This document shows positions 6,765-7,829 of a stretch of DNA of 7,829 nt, piece by piece. The stretch is from DATKZS01 sp035527835 [NCBI: bacterium]. GTDB lineage: Bacteria; RBG-13-61-14. Made by a program: the position numbers and the translations under genes. Position 1 is the first letter of the stretch, and each line of letters opens with the position of its first letter. Under the pieces are notes generated by a model. The model was given only the letters and a program-made list of their open reading frames with translations, was not told where the DNA came from and did not search any database. The stretch lies in the NCBI GenBank assembly GCA_035527835.1, contig DATKZS010000130.1, forward strand, positions 1-7,829, in the 5' to 3' direction.

Positions 6765-7615
6765 GCGCGGGCTTCATGGACATGGCCGGGCCGGACGCGG
6801 CGTTCCGGAAGATGTTCCTGCGCGCGGTCGGCGTCTCCGCGCTCATACACGTCGTATTCTTCTGCGCGGTGGCGGTGGCCGGAAATTTCCATGGACGGCC
6901 CCGCTTGGACGAGAACGTGATCAACGTAAAGTTCTTCGGGCCGCCTCCCAAGCCGGGCAAGCCGGGCCTCCCGCCCAAGCCCAAGATGACCGCGCCGACG
7001 CCCAAACCCCAGGCCCCGGAAAAACCCAAGGAGGCGAAAAAGCCGGAAATAAAGCCCGAGCCGAAGAAGCCGGAGAAAGTAGTGGCGCTGAACAAGGAGA
7101 TCGAGAAGAAGCCCGCGGAACCGAAAAAGCCGGAATCCAAGCCGGAGCCGGCGCCGCCTGAAAACAATCCGCCTCCTGAGCCTCTGCGTCCGGACTCGCA
7201 GCAGGACATCGAGCTGGCGCGCAAGATGATGCATGGCGAGAACAAGGACGGAGAAGGCGGGGCGGGCGGGGCCACGGCGGGCGACGCGGACTGGTCGGCG
7301 GCGATGGCGGGGATGGAAGGCGACCTCCGGCTCCGGACCTGGGCGGAGGACGCGCGGCTGGTGCTCCGGGACGCGTGGCGGTATGGGCCGAGCATCCCGG
7401 TCAACGCGGGGCTGCACGTGGACGTGGTGGTGCAGGTTGACCGCGACGGCAACATCATGTCGTACGAATTTTACAAGCTCTCCGACAACGCGGAGCTGAA
7501 CCAGTCGGTGGAGCGGCTCTTCAAGGAGGTAAAACAATTGCCGCCGCTTTCGTTCCTGAACCCGGGCGAGTCGCGCAAGATCGGGTACAGCTTCGCGCCG
7601 GGGGAAGAAGATTGA
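6761..7615 (+). CDS. tolA: TolA/TonB-type energy-transducing protein
   Basis: A 284-residue protein with one N-terminal membrane helix (about 19-41), a long periplasmic stretch rich in Pro and Lys (about 51-145, many KPK, KPE and PEP repeats), a Gly-rich linker (GEGGAGGATAG) and a C-terminal domain of about 100 residues. The helix carries the Ser-x3-His pair (S26, H30) that TonB and TolA use to contact the motor subunits. The C-terminal part (GLHVDVVVQVDRDGNIMSY ... NQSVERLFKEVKQLPPL) looks like the TonB-C/TolA-C family. Position after tolQR favours TolA, bridging to Pal at the outer membrane, but the Pro/Lys rod is more TonB-like than the Ala/Lys/Glu helical rod of E. coli TolA. A TonB role for outer-membrane import cannot be excluded. 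Confidence 0.85.
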   Translation: MSAGFMDMAGPDAAFRKMFLRAVGVSALIHVVFFCAVAVAGNFHGRPRLDENVINVKFFGPPPKPGKPGLPPKPKMTAPTPKPQAPEKPKEAKKPEIKPEPKKPEKVVALNKEIEKKPAEPKKPESKPEPAPPENNPPPEPLRPDSQQDIELARKMMHGENKDGEGGAGGATAGDADWSAAMAGMEGDLRLRTWAEDARLVLRDAWRYGPSIPVNAGLHVDVVVQVDRDGNIMSYEFYKLSDNAELNQSVERLFKEVKQLPPLSFLNPGESRKIGYSFAPGEED

Positions 7616-7663
7616 TGGATCCTCACGCCGCAGGCCGGCGCGCTGAAATTATAAATACTTTTT

Positions 7664-7690
7664 TTGACAGGATTAACAGGATTTACAGCA
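7664..7690. repeat. Half palindrome, family B arm, truncated
   Basis: The sequence from 7664 has the same three 9-nt unit pattern (ACAGGAT, ACAGGAT, ACAGCA) as the inner arms at 2900-2926 and 2958-2984. The third unit breaks off after ACAG, and no inverted partner arm follows in the remaining 139 nt. The break coincides with the possible insertion-sequence end at about 7692. Confidence 0.65.
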
Positions 7691-7743
7691 GTGCTGTCCA
7701 AAATAAACGGACCGGAGAACCGCCAAGCCATCATGAATAAATA

Positions 7744-7820
7744 GGTCAGTGGCCTCACCGAGCGTGATGGGTTAGCATCAGCTCATTTACAAAATTAATT
7801 GAAAAGGAGGACCACTGACC
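7744..7820 (+). promoter_or_regulatory. 9-bp inverted repeat flanking the leader of the last ORF
   Basis: GGTCAGTGG (7744-7752) and CCACTGACC (7812-7820) are exact inverted copies. The second copy lies between the Shine-Dalgarno AAGGAGG (7804-7810) and the ATG at 7821. In RNA, pairing would place the ribosome-binding site at the edge of a 59-nt loop, so it may limit translation. It may equally be a DNA-binding or terminal repeat of a mobile element. Confidence 0.4.
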
Positions 7821-7829
7821 ATGAGTAAT
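7821..7829 (+). CDS. Start of an unidentified gene, cut by the window edge
   Basis: Only three codons (Met-Ser-Asn) are present. AAGGAGG at 7804-7810, 10 nt upstream, is a strong ribosome-binding site, and the ATG is in a suitable place. The usual neighbour after tolA would be tolB, but the repeat and composition break upstream makes a mobile-element gene at least as likely. No function can be read from nine bases. Confidence 0.5.

Larger units (their letters stand above)
7692..7829 (+). mobile_element. Possible left end of an insertion sequence (partial)
   Basis: Several features suggest a mobile element entering the window. A family B repeat is cut off here. The sequence TGCTGTCCAAAATAAACGG begins with TG and contains GTCC...GGAC (7696-7699, 7709-7712). 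Base composition falls below that of the tol genes. An ATG with a strong Shine-Dalgarno appears about 130 nt in. TG-started ends of this kind recall IS21-type elements, but I cannot assign a family. The other end and any transposase lie outside the window. Confidence 0.3.

Noticed and set aside
6581-7537. Long open frames opposite tolR/tolA and opposite leuS
   Set aside because: They are Arg/Pro/His-rich mirror frames of GC-rich genes, with no family resemblance and no ribosome-binding sites of note.
7626-7665. Terminator after tolA (5-bp GC hairpin and a run of seven T)
   Set aside because: The T run begins 18 nt after the stem, too far for an intrinsic terminator.

Overview
The window is a compact, high-GC bacterial chromosome segment. 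Its coding sequences are rich in GCG, CGG, GTG and GAG codons. A tolQ-tolR-tolA set shows a diderm (Gram-negative-type) envelope. I cannot name the organism. The many GC-rich genes, overlapping operon junctions and intergenic palindromic repeats would suit an uncultured bacterial lineage, but that is an impression only.

Layout: 1-193 is non-coding, with a palindromic repeat and a leader hairpin. leuS (194-2815) encodes leucyl-tRNA synthetase. The 242-nt gap at 2816-3057 is filled by two nested imperfect palindromes. ribF (3058-3996) encodes riboflavin kinase/FAD synthetase and overlaps by ATGA the gene for a polytopic membrane protein of the UPF0104/LPG-synthase-TM family (3993-5033). On the minus strand, 5103-5282 encodes a 59-residue zinc-ribbon protein resembling the amino-group carrier LysW but ending in EDWEA rather than EDWGE. 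It is convergent to the membrane protein and divergent from tolQ. A perfect 28-bp inverted repeat (5311-5338 / 5369-5396) lies between it and tolQ. tolQ (GTG start at 5569), tolR (6345) and a TolA/TonB-type protein (6761) form a tight operon ending at 7615.

Beyond 7615 there is no tolB or pal within the remaining 214 nt. Instead there is half of a palindromic repeat, a sharp change in composition, a possible insertion-sequence end, and an ATG with a strong Shine-Dalgarno at the last nine bases.

The genes with known functions serve tRNA charging, flavin cofactor synthesis and energised envelope maintenance (proton-driven TolQR motor coupled to TolA). The least ordinary parts are the small LysW-like gene and the dense set of intergenic palindromes. 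Two of the repeat families share an arm design of three tandem units of about 8-9 nt.
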